NCBI RefSeq assembly: GCF_018614585.1
Contig: NZ_JAGGOI010000020.1
Location: forward strand, 1 to 64,000
From: Streptomyces sp. ISL-1
GTDB taxonomy: Bacteria > Actinomycetota > Actinomycetes > Streptomycetales > Streptomycetaceae
Direction of reading: 5' to 3'
Length of the DNA stretch: 64,000 nucleotides
Below the pieces are notes generated by a model that saw only the letters and a list, made by a program, of their open reading frames with translations, ran no database searches and had not been told where the DNA came from. The position numbers were made by a program, and so were the translations under genes. Positions 34,015-43,307 of the stretch are shown here, in pieces (within the stretch, counting starts at the first letter, position 1; every line of letters starts with the position of its first letter).

Positions 34015-34895
34015 ACACCCTCGCAGCCTCCGCCACTTCCGTGGGCGAGGCCGTCCAGTTCTGGGTGCTCGGCACCGTCGCCGTCGCCGGGGCGTTCGGC
34101 ACGATCCTGATGCGGCGGGCCGTGCACAGCGCGCTCTGCCTCGCCGGGACCATGATCGTCCTGGCGGTCTTCTACCTCGCCAACGGCGCGTACTTCCTCG
34201 GTGTCGTCCAGATCATCGTCTACACCGGCGCGATCATGATGCTGTTCCTCTTCGTCGTCATGCTGGTCGGGGTCACCGCCGCCGACTCGCTCAAGGAGAC
34301 GCTGAAGGGGCAGCGCTGGCTGGCCGCGGCCTGCGGTCTGGGCTTCGGAGTGCTGCTGATCGCCGGCATCGGCAATGCCTCGCTGAATACGTTCACCGGC
34401 CTGGGCGCGGCCAACAGCGCGCACGGTGGCAATGTCGAGGGCCTGGCCCAGCTCATCTTCACCAAGTACGTCTTCGCCTTCGAGATCACCGGAGCGTTGC
34501 TGATCACGGCGGCCGTCGGCGCGATGGTGCTCACCCACCGGGAGCGCACCGAGCGCGCCAAGACCCAGCGCGAGCTGTCCGAGCTGCGTGTACGGGAAGG
34601 CAAGCACCTTCCGCCGCTGCCCGCGCCGGGTGTCTACGCCCGGCACAACGCCGTGGACATTCCCGGTCTGCTGCCGGACGGCACGCTGTCCGAGCTCACC
34701 GTGAGCAAGACGCTGCGGGCGCGCGGCCAGATCCGCGATGTGTCGAGCGAGGCGCTGAACGACCTGGCGGCGCTGGAGCAGCGCTCGGAGGAGCGACTCG
34801 GCCGTGAGACCGGGTCGCATGAGCCGCACGCCCGAGACGAGTCGAAGGACCCACACGACTCGCACGACTCGCACGACGAGGAGGCCGCGAAGTGA
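34011..34895 (+). CDS. nuoJ: NADH-quinone oxidoreductase subunit J
   Basis: The 294-residue membrane subunit has five helices, including the pi-bulge helix IIVYTGAIMMLFLFVVMLVG. The hydrophobic core ends near residue 175; the remaining 120 residues are a cytoplasmic tail ending in Asp/His repeats (DESKDPHDSHDSHDEEAAK, DNA repeat CACGACTCG). Typical bacterial NuoJ is about 165-200 residues. Overlaps nuoI and nuoK by 4 bases each. Confidence 0.96.
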   Translation: MNTLAASATSVGEAVQFWVLGTVAVAGAFGTILMRRAVHSALCLAGTMIVLAVFYLANGAYFLGVVQIIVYTGAIMMLFLFVVMLVGVTAADSLKETLKGQRWLAAACGLGFGVLLIAGIGNASLNTFTGLGAANSAHGGNVEGLAQLIFTKYVFAFEITGALLITAAVGAMVLTHRERTERAKTQRELSELRVREGKHLPPLPAPGVYARHNAVDIPGLLPDGTLSELTVSKTLRARGQIRDVSSEALNDLAALEQRSEERLGRETGSHEPHARDESKDPHDSHDSHDEEAAK

Positions 34896-35191
34896 ATCCC
34901 GTCAACTATCTGTATCTCGCGGCGCTGTTGTTCACCATCGGCGCGGCCGGAGTGCTGATCAGGCGGAACGCGATCGTGGTCTTCATGTGCATCGAGCTGA
35001 TGCTCAACGCCTGCAACCTCACGTTCGTCGCCTTCTCCCGCATGCACGGCAATCTCGACGGCCAGATCATCGCCTTCTTCACGATGGTCGTCGCCGCCGC
35101 CGAAGTCGTGGTCGGGCTCGCGATCATCGTGTTGCTGTTCCGTTCCCGCCACTCGGCCTCGGTCGACGACGCCAGCCTGATGAAGCTGTAA
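34892..35191 (+). CDS. nuoK: NADH-quinone oxidoreductase subunit K
   Basis: The 99-residue three-helix subunit has the conserved helix glutamates, first in VVFMCIELMLNACNLTFVAF and second in MVVAAAEVVVGLAIIVLLFR. These form part of the hydrophilic axis linking quinone chemistry to pumping. Standard length. GTG start overlaps nuoJ stop; nuoL begins 14 bases downstream. Confidence 0.97.
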   Translation: MNPVNYLYLAALLFTIGAAGVLIRRNAIVVFMCIELMLNACNLTFVAFSRMHGNLDGQIIAFFTMVVAAAEVVVGLAIIVLLFRSRHSASVDDASLMKL

Positions 35192-35205
35192 GGGGTCGCT
35201 GAACC

Positions 35206-37155
35206 GTGACTAACTCGGAGAACCTGATTGCGCTGCTTGTCGCGGCGCCTTTGCTCGGAGCGGTGGTCCTGCTGTGCGGCGGGCGGCGGCTCGACCGAAG
35301 CGGCCACTGGATCGGCACGCTGTTCGCGGCCGCGTCCTTCGTGGTCGGCGCGGTGCTGTTCGTGGACATGCTGGGCAAGGGCGCGGATGAACGCGCCATG
35401 CACCAGAGCCTGTACGACTGGATTCCCGTCGAGGGCTTCCAGGCTGACGTGGCCTTCCAGCTCGACCAGCTGTCGATGACGTTCGTCCTGCTGATCACGG
35501 GCGTCGGCTCGCTGATCCATGTGTACTCGATCGGGTACATGGAGCACGACGAGCGCCGCCGCCGCTTCTTCGGCTATCTGAACCTCTTCCTCGCCGCGAT
35601 GCTGCTGCTGGTCCTCGCGGACAACTACCTCCTGCTGTACGTCGGCTGGGAGGGCGTCGGCCTCGCCTCGTACCTGCTGATCGGCTTCTGGCAGCACAAG
35701 CCCAGCGCGGCGACGGCGGCGAAGAAGGCCTTCCTGGTCAACCGCGTCGGCGACATGGGTCTGTCGATCGCGATCATGCTGATGTTCACCACCTTCGGGA
35801 CGTTCACCTTCGGGCCCGTGCTGGAGGCGACCGGTGAGACGAGCGAGGGCACGCTGACGGCCATCGGACTGCTGCTGCTTCTCGCGGCGTGCGGCAAGTC
35901 CGCACAGGTGCCGCTGCAGTCCTGGCTCGGCGACGCGATGGAGGGCCCGACTCCGGTCTCGGCCCTGATCCACGCGGCGACCATGGTGACCGCGGGCGTC
36001 TACCTCATCACCCGGTCAGGGGCGATCTTCAACGCGGCCCCGGACGCGCAGTTGGCGGTCGCGGTCGTCGGCGCGGTGACGCTGATCTTCGGTGCCATCG
36101 TCGGTTGCGCGAAGGACGACATCAAGAAGGCGCTGGCCGGTTCGACGATGTCGCAGATCGGCTACATGATCCTCGCGGCCGGCCTCGGCCCGATCGGATA
36201 CGCCTTCGCGATCATGCACCTGGTGACGCACGGCTTCTTCAAGGCCGGGCTGTTCCTCGGCGCCGGCTCCGTCATGCACGGCATGAACGACGAGGTCGAC
36301 ATGCGCAAGTACGGAGGCCTGCGGAAGTACATGCCGATCACCTTCGTCACCTTCGGGCTCGGCTATCTGGCGATCATCGGCTTCCCCGGTCTGTCCGGCT
36401 TCTTCTCCAAGGACAAGATCATCGAGGCGGCATTCGCCAAGGGCGGGACGGAGGGCTGGATCCTCGGCTGTACGGCGCTGCTGGGCGCGGCGATCACCGC
36501 GTACTACATGACGCGCGTGATGCTGCTGACGTTCTTCGGCGAGAAGCGCTGGCAGCCCGCCCCCGACCCGGACAAGGCGCCGAGCGTCGAGCCCGGCATC
36601 GAGGTGCACCCCGGCGAGATGCCGCATCCGCACGAGTCGCCGAAGTCGATGACCATCCCCATGGTGGTGCTGGCCTTCGGGTCGGTCTTCGCCGGAGGCT
36701 TGTTCAGTCTCAACGACTCGTTCGTGAACTGGCTGAAGCCCGTCACGGAATTCGAGCACGGGCATCCGCCCATCAGCGCGACGGTGATCACGTCGGCAAC
36801 GGTCGTCGCTCTCGTCATCGGCCTCGGCATCGCCTACGTCCAGTACGGGCGGCGCCCGGTTCCCACCCTCGCCCCGCGAGGGAGTCTGCTCACCCGAGCC
36901 GCCCGCCGCGATCTCCTCCAGGACGACTTCAACCATGTGGTCCTGGTCCGTGGCGGCGAGCACCTCACCCGCTCCCTGGTCTACGTCGACCACACCCTGG
37001 TCGACGGCGTGGTCAACGGCACGGCCGCCTCGTTCGGCGGACTCTCCGGCCGGCTGCGCAAGCTGCAGAACGGCTACGCCCGCACCTACGCGGTCTCGAT
37101 GTTCGGAGGTACGGCGGTGCTGATCGCCGCGACCCTGCTGATGAGGGCGGTGTAA
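35206..37155 (+). CDS. nuoL: NADH-quinone oxidoreductase subunit L
   Basis: The 649-residue antiporter-like subunit is the distal proton pump with the lateral helix. Conserved elements include LLYVGWEGVGLASYLLIGFW with the helix-5 Glu, SWLGDAMEGPTPVSALIHAATMVTAGVYL, and AKDDIKKALAGSTMSQIGYM. A hydrophilic insertion (PDPDKAPSVEPGIEVHPGEMPHPHE, about residues 450-478) lies ahead of the long C-terminal helix. GTG start with AGGGG upstream. Confidence 0.97.
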   Translation: MTNSENLIALLVAAPLLGAVVLLCGGRRLDRSGHWIGTLFAAASFVVGAVLFVDMLGKGADERAMHQSLYDWIPVEGFQADVAFQLDQLSMTFVLLITGVGSLIHVYSIGYMEHDERRRRFFGYLNLFLAAMLLLVLADNYLLLYVGWEGVGLASYLLIGFWQHKPSAATAAKKAFLVNRVGDMGLSIAIMLMFTTFGTFTFGPVLEATGETSEGTLTAIGLLLLLAACGKSAQVPLQSWLGDAMEGPTPVSALIHAATMVTAGVYLITRSGAIFNAAPDAQLAVAVVGAVTLIFGAIVGCAKDDIKKALAGSTMSQIGYMILAAGLGPIGYAFAIMHLVTHGFFKAGLFLGAGSVMHGMNDEVDMRKYGGLRKYMPITFVTFGLGYLAIIGFPGLSGFFSKDKIIEAAFAKGGTEGWILGCTALLGAAITAYYMTRVMLLTFFGEKRWQPAPDPDKAPSVEPGIEVHPGEMPHPHESPKSMTIPMVVLAFGSVFAGGLFSLNDSFVNWLKPVTEFEHGHPPISATVITSATVVALVIGLGIAYVQYGRRPVPTLAPRGSLLTRAARRDLLQDDFNHVVLVRGGEHLTRSLVYVDHTLVDGVVNGTAASFGGLSGRLRKLQNGYARTYAVSMFGGTAVLIAATLLMRAV

Positions 37156-37160
37156 CTGTT

Positions 37161-38759
37161 ATGTCGTTCCCTCTCCTTACAGTGACGGCGGCGCTTCCGG
37201 CGATCGGCGCGATCGCCACCGCCGCCGTCCCGGCCGCGGGGCGCACCGCCGCCAAGTGGCTGGCGCTGCTGTTCTCGCTCGGCACGCTGGTGCTGGCCGC
37301 CGTCGTGCTCGTACGGTTCGAGCCCGGCGGCGACCGCTATCAGCTGACCGAGTCGCACGCCTGGATCAAGGACTTCGGCGTCCGCTACGAACTGGGCGTG
37401 GACGGCATCGGGGTGGCGCTGCTGGCGCTGACCGCGCTGCTGATCCCGTTCGTGATCCTGGCGGGCTGGCACGACGCCGACCCTTCCCCTGCCTCCGCCG
37501 GGGACACCCCGGTGGAAACGAAGAAGTATCGGTGGCGGCCGACGCAGGGCTTCTTCGCCCTGATCCTGGCCGTCGAGGCGATGGTGATCCTCTCCTTCGA
37601 GGCCACCGACGTCTTCCTCTTCTACATCCTGTTCGAAGCCATGCTCATCCCGATGTATTTCCTCATCGGTGGCTTCGGGGACCGCGCCCACGCGGGCAGC
37701 GACGAGAACGCCTCGGCCCAACGCTCGTACGCGGCCGTGAAGTTCCTGCTCTACAACCTGGTCGGCGGCCTGATCATGCTGGCGGCGGTCATCGGTCTCT
37801 ACGTGGTGGCGGGCAGCTTCTCGCTCAACGAGATCGCCGAGGCACGCGCGGCCGGGACGCTCGACATGGCGACCAACACCGAGCGGCTGCTGTTCCTCGG
37901 CTTCTTCTTCGCCTTCGCGGTGAAGGCGCCGCTGTGGCCGCTGCACACCTGGCTGCCCAACGCCATGGGTGAGGCGACCGCGCCGGTCGCCGTGCTGATC
38001 ACCGCGGTGGTCGACAAGGTCGGCACATTCGCGATGCTGCGCTACTGCCTCCAGCTCTTCCCGGAGGCCTCCAAGTGGGCCACGCCCGTGATCCTGGTGC
38101 TCGCACTGATCAGCATCGTCTACGGCGCGCTGCTCGCGGTCGGCCAGCGCGACATCAAGCGCCTTGTCGCGTACGCCTCGATCTCGCACTTCGGCTTCAT
38201 CATCCTGGGCATCTTCGCGATGACGTCCCAGGGGCAGTCGGGCGCGACGCTCTACATGGTCAACCACGGGATCTCGACGGCCGCCCTGATGCTGGTCGCC
38301 GGGTTCCTGATCTCCCGGCGCGGCTCGCGGCTCATCGCGGACTACGGCGGGGTGCAGAAGGTCGCCCCGGTACTCGCCGGCACCTTCCTGATCGGCGGTC
38401 TGGCCACGCTCTCGCTGCCGGGCCTCGCGCCGTTCGTGAGCGAATTCCTGGTCCTGGTCGGCACATTCGCGCGCTATCCGGTGGCCGGGATCATCGCCAC
38501 CTTCGGCATTGTGCTCGCCGCGCTCTACACCCTCGTCCTCTACCAACGGACGATGACGGGCCCGGTGAAGGCCGAGGTGCGGGGGATGCCCGACCTCAAG
38601 GTCCGTGAGCTTGCCGTGGTCGCTCCGCTGATCGCGCTGCTGCTCTTCCTCGGCGTCTTCCCGAAGCCGCTGACGGACATCGTCAACCCGGCGGTGGAGC
38701 ACACGATGTCCGACGTACAGAAGAAGGACCCCAAGCCAGAGGTGGAGGCGGCCAAGTGA
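37161..38759 (+). CDS. nuoM: NADH-quinone oxidoreductase subunit M
   Basis: The 532-residue antiporter-like proton pump shows LFYILFEAMLIPMYFLIGGFG with the helix-5 Glu, PLWPLHTWLPNAMGEATAPVAVLI, and GQRDIKRLVAYASISHFGFI. Starts at ATG 37161, five bases after nuoL; a much longer open frame upstream is nuoL's shadow. Stop overlaps nuoN by GTGA. Confidence 0.97.
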   Translation: MSFPLLTVTAALPAIGAIATAAVPAAGRTAAKWLALLFSLGTLVLAAVVLVRFEPGGDRYQLTESHAWIKDFGVRYELGVDGIGVALLALTALLIPFVILAGWHDADPSPASAGDTPVETKKYRWRPTQGFFALILAVEAMVILSFEATDVFLFYILFEAMLIPMYFLIGGFGDRAHAGSDENASAQRSYAAVKFLLYNLVGGLIMLAAVIGLYVVAGSFSLNEIAEARAAGTLDMATNTERLLFLGFFFAFAVKAPLWPLHTWLPNAMGEATAPVAVLITAVVDKVGTFAMLRYCLQLFPEASKWATPVILVLALISIVYGALLAVGQRDIKRLVAYASISHFGFIILGIFAMTSQGQSGATLYMVNHGISTAALMLVAGFLISRRGSRLIADYGGVQKVAPVLAGTFLIGGLATLSLPGLAPFVSEFLVLVGTFARYPVAGIIATFGIVLAALYTLVLYQRTMTGPVKAEVRGMPDLKVRELAVVAPLIALLLFLGVFPKPLTDIVNPAVEHTMSDVQKKDPKPEVEAAK

Positions 38760-40405
38760 GCGCTACAGCTGTCCACAGCCTGTGGACAACGGCAGCCGAG
38801 CCGATCGACAAGATCCCGGCTCCGACTGTCGAGTACGCCCAGCTGGCACCGGCGCTGATCGTCGTCGGCGCCGCCATCGTGGGTGTGCTCGTGGAAGCAT
38901 TCGTTCCGCGCAAGGTCCGCTACCACGTCCAGGTGTTCCTGACCGTCGTCGCCCTGGTGGCCGCCTTCGCGGCGGTCGTCGCTCTGGCGGCCGGCGGGTA
39001 CGGCACCACCAAGGCGAGGATCGCGGCGATGGGCGCGATCGCGGTCGACGGCCCGGCGCTCTTTCTGCAGGGCACCATCCTGCTGGCCTCGCTGGTCGCG
39101 GTCTTCACCTTCGCCGAGCGCCGCCTCGACCCCGAGGCGCACGGCAACCGCGTCGACTCGTTCGCGGCGCAGACCGCGTCCGTACCCGGCAGCGACAGCG
39201 AAAAGGCCGCGGTCAAGGCCGGGTTCACCACCACCGAGGTCTTTCCTCTGGTGCTGTTCGCGATCACCGGCATGCTGGTCTTCCCGGCCGCCAACGATCT
39301 GCTGACGCTCTTCATCGCGCTGGAAGTCTTCTCGCTCCCGCTCTACCTCCTGTGCGCCGTCGCCCGCCGCAAGCGGTTGATGTCGCAGGAGGCGGCGGTC
39401 AAGTACTTCCTGCTCGGAGCCTTCTCGTCGGCGATCCTGCTGTTCGGGATCGCGATGCTGTACGGGTACGCGGGCTCGGTGTCGTACGCGAAGATCGCGG
39501 ACGTCGTCGACGGCAGCGTGCGCACCATCGACCCGGCGCTCGCCGACACCATGGGGAACGACGCGCTGCTGCTGATCGGCGGCGCGATGATCCTGGTGGG
39601 ACTGCTGTTCAAGGTCGGCGCGGTGCCGTTCCACATGTGGACGCCGGACGTCTACCAGGGCGCGCCGACTCCGGTCACCGGCTTCATGGCGGCGGCGACG
39701 AAGGTGGCCGCGTTCGGCGCGCTGCTGCGCCTGCTCTACGTCGTGCTGCCGGGGATGAGCTGGGACTGGCGACCGGTCCTGTGGGCCATCGCGATCATCA
39801 CCATGCTGGGCGGTGCGATCGTCGCGATCACGCAGACCGACATCAAGCGGCTCCTCGCGTACTCCTCGATCGCGCACGCCGGATTCATCCTGGCCGGTGT
39901 CATCGCGACGACGCCGGACGGCATCTCGTCGGTGATGTTCTATCTGGCCGCGTACTCGTTCGTGACGATCGGCGCGTTCGCGGTGGTCACGCTGGTGCGC
40001 GACGCGGGCGGCGAGGCGACGCACCTGTCCAAGTGGGCGGGCCTCGGCCGCCGTTCGCCACTGGTGGCCGCGGTCTTCGCCGTCTTCCTGCTGGCCTTCG
40101 CCGGCATTCCGCTCACGTCGGGCTTCACCGGGAAGTTCGCGGTCTTCAAGGCGGCGGCGGAGGGCGGCGCGGGCGCGCTGGTCGTGGTCGGTGTGATCTC
40201 CTCGGCGATCGCCGCGTTCTTCTACATCCGGGTCATCGTGCTGATGTTCTTCAGCGAGCCGAAGGCGGAGGGCCCCACGGTCGCCGTGCCTTCGCCGCTG
40301 ACGATGACGACGATCGCGGTGGGTGTGGCGGTGACGCTGGTGCTGGGCGTGGTTCCGCAGTACTTCCTGGATCTGGCGAGCCAGGCGGGGGTGTTCGTGC
40401 GCTAG
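38756..40405 (+). CDS. nuoN: NADH-quinone oxidoreductase subunit N
   Basis: The 549-residue third antiporter-like pump has LFIALEVFSLPLYLLCAVARR with the conserved Glu, VPFHMWTPDVYQGAPTPVTGFMAAATK, and QTDIKRLLAYSSIAHAGFILAG. A soluble loop (RVDSFAAQTASVPGSDSEKAA, near residues 132-155) is extra. A pair of DnaA-box-like words lies in codons 5-12. It ends the operon ahead of the terminator at 40422-40465. Confidence 0.97.
   Translation: MSATAVHSLWTTAAEPIDKIPAPTVEYAQLAPALIVVGAAIVGVLVEAFVPRKVRYHVQVFLTVVALVAAFAAVVALAAGGYGTTKARIAAMGAIAVDGPALFLQGTILLASLVAVFTFAERRLDPEAHGNRVDSFAAQTASVPGSDSEKAAVKAGFTTTEVFPLVLFAITGMLVFPAANDLLTLFIALEVFSLPLYLLCAVARRKRLMSQEAAVKYFLLGAFSSAILLFGIAMLYGYAGSVSYAKIADVVDGSVRTIDPALADTMGNDALLLIGGAMILVGLLFKVGAVPFHMWTPDVYQGAPTPVTGFMAAATKVAAFGALLRLLYVVLPGMSWDWRPVLWAIAIITMLGGAIVAITQTDIKRLLAYSSIAHAGFILAGVIATTPDGISSVMFYLAAYSFVTIGAFAVVTLVRDAGGEATHLSKWAGLGRRSPLVAAVFAVFLLAFAGIPLTSGFTGKFAVFKAAAEGGAGALVVVGVISSAIAAFFYIRVIVLMFFSEPKAEGPTVAVPSPLTMTTIAVGVAVTLVLGVVPQYFLDLASQAGVFVR
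38769..38789. promoter_or_regulatory. Inverted pair of DnaA-box-like words
   Basis: CTGTCCACA (38769-38777) and its opposite TGTGGACAA (38781-38789, read TTGTCCACA on the minus strand) are 8/9 and 9/9 matches to the preferred Streptomyces DnaA box. They form a 9-bp palindrome with one central base, inside the nuoN coding start. Confidence 0.4.
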
Positions 40406-40421
40406 CCCGGCCCCGGCTTCT

Positions 40422-40465
40422 GAGCGCTCGCCGTGGTGTCTTCGACGACGCCGCGGCGAGCGCTC
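40422..40465 (+). terminator. nuo operon terminator
   Basis: GAGCGCTCGCCG (40422-40433) pairs perfectly with CGGCGAGCGCTC (40454-40465), a 12-bp GC-rich stem with a 20-base loop, followed by TTTGT. It lies 17 bases after the nuoN stop and just before the convergent small gene. Confidence 0.85.
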
Positions 40466-40474
40466 TTTGTGCGG

Positions 40475-40744
40475 CTATTGCTCCTTGTAGAGGACGAGGT
40501 GCTCGTGAAAGAGCACACCGTCGCGAATGTCGCCGGTGGCGGTGAAGCCGGTGTCGTCGACGTAGTCGATGTGGCTGCCGGTCACGGTGTAGCGGCCGGT
40601 GTAGGCGCTGCGGCGGGTGCCGCGCGCCTCGTCGTAGCGGCCGTCGGCGCGCAGCTCCTGCCGGATGTGTCCGTCGGCGGACACCCACATCCCGATCACG
40701 TCCGCACGTTCACCGCCCCTTTGGACTTGTTGGTCTCTCACCAC
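40475..40744 (-). CDS. Atu4866-family protein
   Basis: The 89-residue protein matches the small Atu4866 family: IGMWVSADGHIRQELRADGRYDEARG, RRSAYTGRYTVTGSHIDYVDDTGFTATGD, RDGVLFHEHLVLYKEQ. It is likely a small beta-barrel; function unknown. Two adjacent GTG codons (40744, 40741) could start it. It is divergent from the XRE regulator at 40867, a pairing that suggests regulation. Confidence 0.8.
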   Translation of the reverse strand: MVRDQQVQRGGERADVIGMWVSADGHIRQELRADGRYDEARGTRRSAYTGRYTVTGSHIDYVDDTGFTATGDIRDGVLFHEHLVLYKEQ

Positions 40745-40854
40745 GTCCTCTTTCGTTCAGGTGTCCGCGTCAAGCCTGGTCAAGGGCACGGGAGACAGCC
40801 AGGACCGGCTGTGCCCGGGTATGGCGCACCCAGGTACGTGCAGTGGGGGCGACA

Positions 40855-40860
40855 TAGCCT
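40855..40860 (+). promoter_or_regulatory. -10 element giving leaderless regulator mRNA
   Basis: TAGCCT at 40855-40860 lies 6 bases before GTG 40867, so transcription would begin at the start codon. There is no Shine-Dalgarno at proper spacing, supporting a leaderless transcript. Confidence 0.4.
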
Positions 40861-40866
40861 GAGGGG

Positions 40867-41709
40867 GTGACCAGCAACGATCTCGGAGACTTCCTGCGCG
40901 CCCACCGCGCCCGCCTGCGACCTGACGACGTCGGGCTCGCCTCCTACGGCGCCCGCCGGGTGGCGGGGCTGCGACGGGAGGAGGTCGCCGTCCTGGCCGG
41001 GATGAACAGCGATTACTACGCCCGCCTCGAACAGGGCCGCGAACGCAGCCCCTCCCCGCAGATCCTCGAGTGCATCAGCAGGGCCCTGCTCATGGATGAC
41101 GAAACGCGGGAGCACATGTTCCGGCTGGCGGGCACCGCACCGGAAGGTAAGCGGCCGCAGCCGAGGGAATCGGTCAGTCCCGCGCTGCGGCAGCTGCTGG
41201 ACGGATACCCGAACGCCGCGGCGTTCGTCCTGAACCCGGCCACCGACTTCCTGGCTTCGAACGCCCTGGCCGACGCACTGTTCTCACCGTTCGAGAACGT
41301 GGACAGCATGGCCCGCATGATCTTCCTCGACCCGGCCGCCCGGGAATTCTTCACCCAGTGGGGGCGGGCAGCCGAGGCGGTCGTTGCCGGGCTGCGCCAC
41401 GCCACGGGCCTCGACCCGCACTATCGGCGCCTGCACGACCTTGTCGGCTCCCTGACAGAGGAGAGCGAGGAGTTCGCCGCACTGTGGTCCTCGCAGACTG
41501 TCCACGGGAAGACCCGTGACGGCAAGGACCTCGTCCACCACGATGTCGGACCCCTCTCGCTCACTTTCCAGACCTTCGACGTCCGCGGGGCGCCGGGCCA
41601 GCAATTGGTGGTCTACCACGCCGAACCGGGAAGCCCCAGCGCCCAGGCACTCGCCCTGCTGGGCAGCCTGCACGCCACGCGCCACCAGGAGGTCGCCCCG
41701 GAGCAGTGA
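40867..41709 (+). CDS. XRE-family regulator with MmyB-like domain
   Basis: The 280-residue protein has an N-terminal helix-turn-helix (LGDFLRAHRARLRPDDVGL ... RRVAGLRREEVAVLAGMNSDYYARLEQGRERSPS), then an MmyB-like ligand-binding region of about 180 residues (NAAAFVLNPATDFLASNALADALF ... VRGAPGQQLVVYHAEPGSPSAQALALLG). Such regulators usually control an adjacent divergent gene; here that is the Atu4866-family gene. It converges on the amidohydrolase gene. Confidence 0.9.
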   Translation: MTSNDLGDFLRAHRARLRPDDVGLASYGARRVAGLRREEVAVLAGMNSDYYARLEQGRERSPSPQILECISRALLMDDETREHMFRLAGTAPEGKRPQPRESVSPALRQLLDGYPNAAAFVLNPATDFLASNALADALFSPFENVDSMARMIFLDPAAREFFTQWGRAAEAVVAGLRHATGLDPHYRRLHDLVGSLTEESEEFAALWSSQTVHGKTRDGKDLVHHDVGPLSLTFQTFDVRGAPGQQLVVYHAEPGSPSAQALALLGSLHATRHQEVAPEQ

Positions 41710-41736
41710 CACCTCACAGCTTTCCCGGCGTCGGGG

Positions 41737-43131
41737 TCAGGCGGCCGGAGTGTTGAGCACGTACTCCCGCGAGGCGTGGACCTCGTCGCGCAGGGCGGGC
41801 AGGTCGACATCGAGGACCCGGCCGTTCCACTTGCGGGGCTGCCCGTTGATGAGGACGGCGCTGATGTTGCGGGCGTCGGAACCGAGCACGACGGTGCCGA
41901 CGGCGTCGTTGAGCGGCATGTTGTTGAGGTCCTCGGCCTGGATGACCAGGATGTCGGCCTTCTTGCCCGGCGTGAGCGAGCCGGTGACGTTCTGCAGGCC
42001 GTTGGTGCGGGCGCCCTGGAGGGTGGCGAAGTCCAGGACGTCGTGGGTGGTGATGCGTGTCGGCTGCTGCTCGGTGCCGTAGACGGCGTTGACCGCACGC
42101 ATCCGCTGGATGGCGTGCAGGGCACGCATCTGCGTGAACATGTCGCTGACCAGCGCCACCTCGACGTCGATGCTCAGACCGGGACGGACCCCCACGGCCA
42201 GGGCCTCGTCGATCGCGGGGATCGCGGTCTCCAGCCCGATCTGCGCGTCCGAGGTCGGGGCCAGGGCGATGGTGGTGCCGCTCTCCCCGATCGCCTTCCA
42301 CGCCTCCGAGGTCAGGCCGGTGGCGTGGATGAGGGTGAGGTCCGCGCCGAGGATGCCATCCTTCGCCCATCCCAGGATTGCCTGGGAGGAGGAGGCACCG
42401 AAGACGGCGTCCACACTCACGCCGATCCCCAGTTCCTCGGCCGTACGGGCGAGTTCAGTGCCGTAGGCGAGGGCGGGTCCGGCGATCTCGTCCGTGGCCA
42501 GGGCGGCCAGGCGCAGGGTCAGCAACTGGTCGCCATCGGCGAAGTAGGTCTCCTTGAGGCGGGAGAGGTCGCCGGGCCACTGCTTGTCCCAGTTACCGAA
42601 GTGCGGGCCCATGGAAGCGTGCACGCCCCGGATGCCGGTGTCTACGAGAGCCTGAAGGGCGGCGTCGGAGTGCTCGGGGGTGCGGGAGTTGTGGGAGAAG
42701 TCGAGCATGGTCGTGATGCCGCTGTCGATCGCTGTCAGGGCGGACAGCTTGGTGCCGACGTACATGTCGTGGGGCCGGTAGACGGTGGCGTAGCCGGCGA
42801 GGGTGGACATCACGTAGGCGCCGAGGTCGTCGACGTCCGGCATGATCCGGCGCAGCTGGGTCTGCCACGCGTGCCGGTGTGTGTCGACGAAGCCCGGCGT
42901 GAGGATGGCGCCGGTGGCGTCGACGACCACCGCGCCATCCCGGTTGAGGTCAGAACCGATCGCGGTGATGGTCTCGCCCTCGACGAGCAGATCGGCGCTG
43001 TGAAGGACACCGAGGTCGGGGTCCATGGTGACGATGGTCGCGCCGGTGAACAGGATGCGCCGCTGCGGGTCGGCGGGTCGGCGCTGAAGCTGTGCGAGTA
43101 CGGCAGGGCTGGTGGTGTCGGAGGAAGTCAA
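41737..43131 (-). CDS. Metal-dependent amidohydrolase
   Basis: The 464-residue protein is a TRZ/ATZ/cytosine-deaminase-type amidohydrolase. It has the metal motif ILTPGFVDTHRHAWQ (HxH form), DSGITTMLDFSHNSRTPEH, a probable His ligand in LTLIHATGLTSEAWKAIGESG, and the Asp in LAPTSDAQIGL. The C-terminal composite domain is LTPGKKADILVIQAEDLNNMPL. The substrate cannot be told from the sequence; chlorohydrolase or aminohydrolase chemistry on a heterocycle is likely. It stands alone, with its promoter in 43132-43300. Confidence 0.88.
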   Translation of the reverse strand: MTSSDTTSPAVLAQLQRRPADPQRRILFTGATIVTMDPDLGVLHSADLLVEGETITAIGSDLNRDGAVVVDATGAILTPGFVDTHRHAWQTQLRRIMPDVDDLGAYVMSTLAGYATVYRPHDMYVGTKLSALTAIDSGITTMLDFSHNSRTPEHSDAALQALVDTGIRGVHASMGPHFGNWDKQWPGDLSRLKETYFADGDQLLTLRLAALATDEIAGPALAYGTELARTAEELGIGVSVDAVFGASSSQAILGWAKDGILGADLTLIHATGLTSEAWKAIGESGTTIALAPTSDAQIGLETAIPAIDEALAVGVRPGLSIDVEVALVSDMFTQMRALHAIQRMRAVNAVYGTEQQPTRITTHDVLDFATLQGARTNGLQNVTGSLTPGKKADILVIQAEDLNNMPLNDAVGTVVLGSDARNISAVLINGQPRKWNGRVLDVDLPALRDEVHASREYVLNTPAA

Positions 43132-43307
43132 GGGAGGTCCTGTTCGTCATGCCAGGGTGGTGGGCCTGTGCGGAGTGGTCGATGACCCCAGCCTCGGCCC
43201 ATTCCGACAGCGGCAGCCAGGCAGCCGTTTGCCCAGGTACAGCGCACCCAGGCTCACCGCTCGATCCGTAGCCCGTAGGTTGACGCGAACCCGCGCGTTT
43301 CGGATGG

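Noticed and set aside
35889..37160. Upstream extension of nuoM by about 424 codons
   Set aside because: It overlaps nuoL in another frame; the true nuoM start is ATG 37161 just after nuoL.
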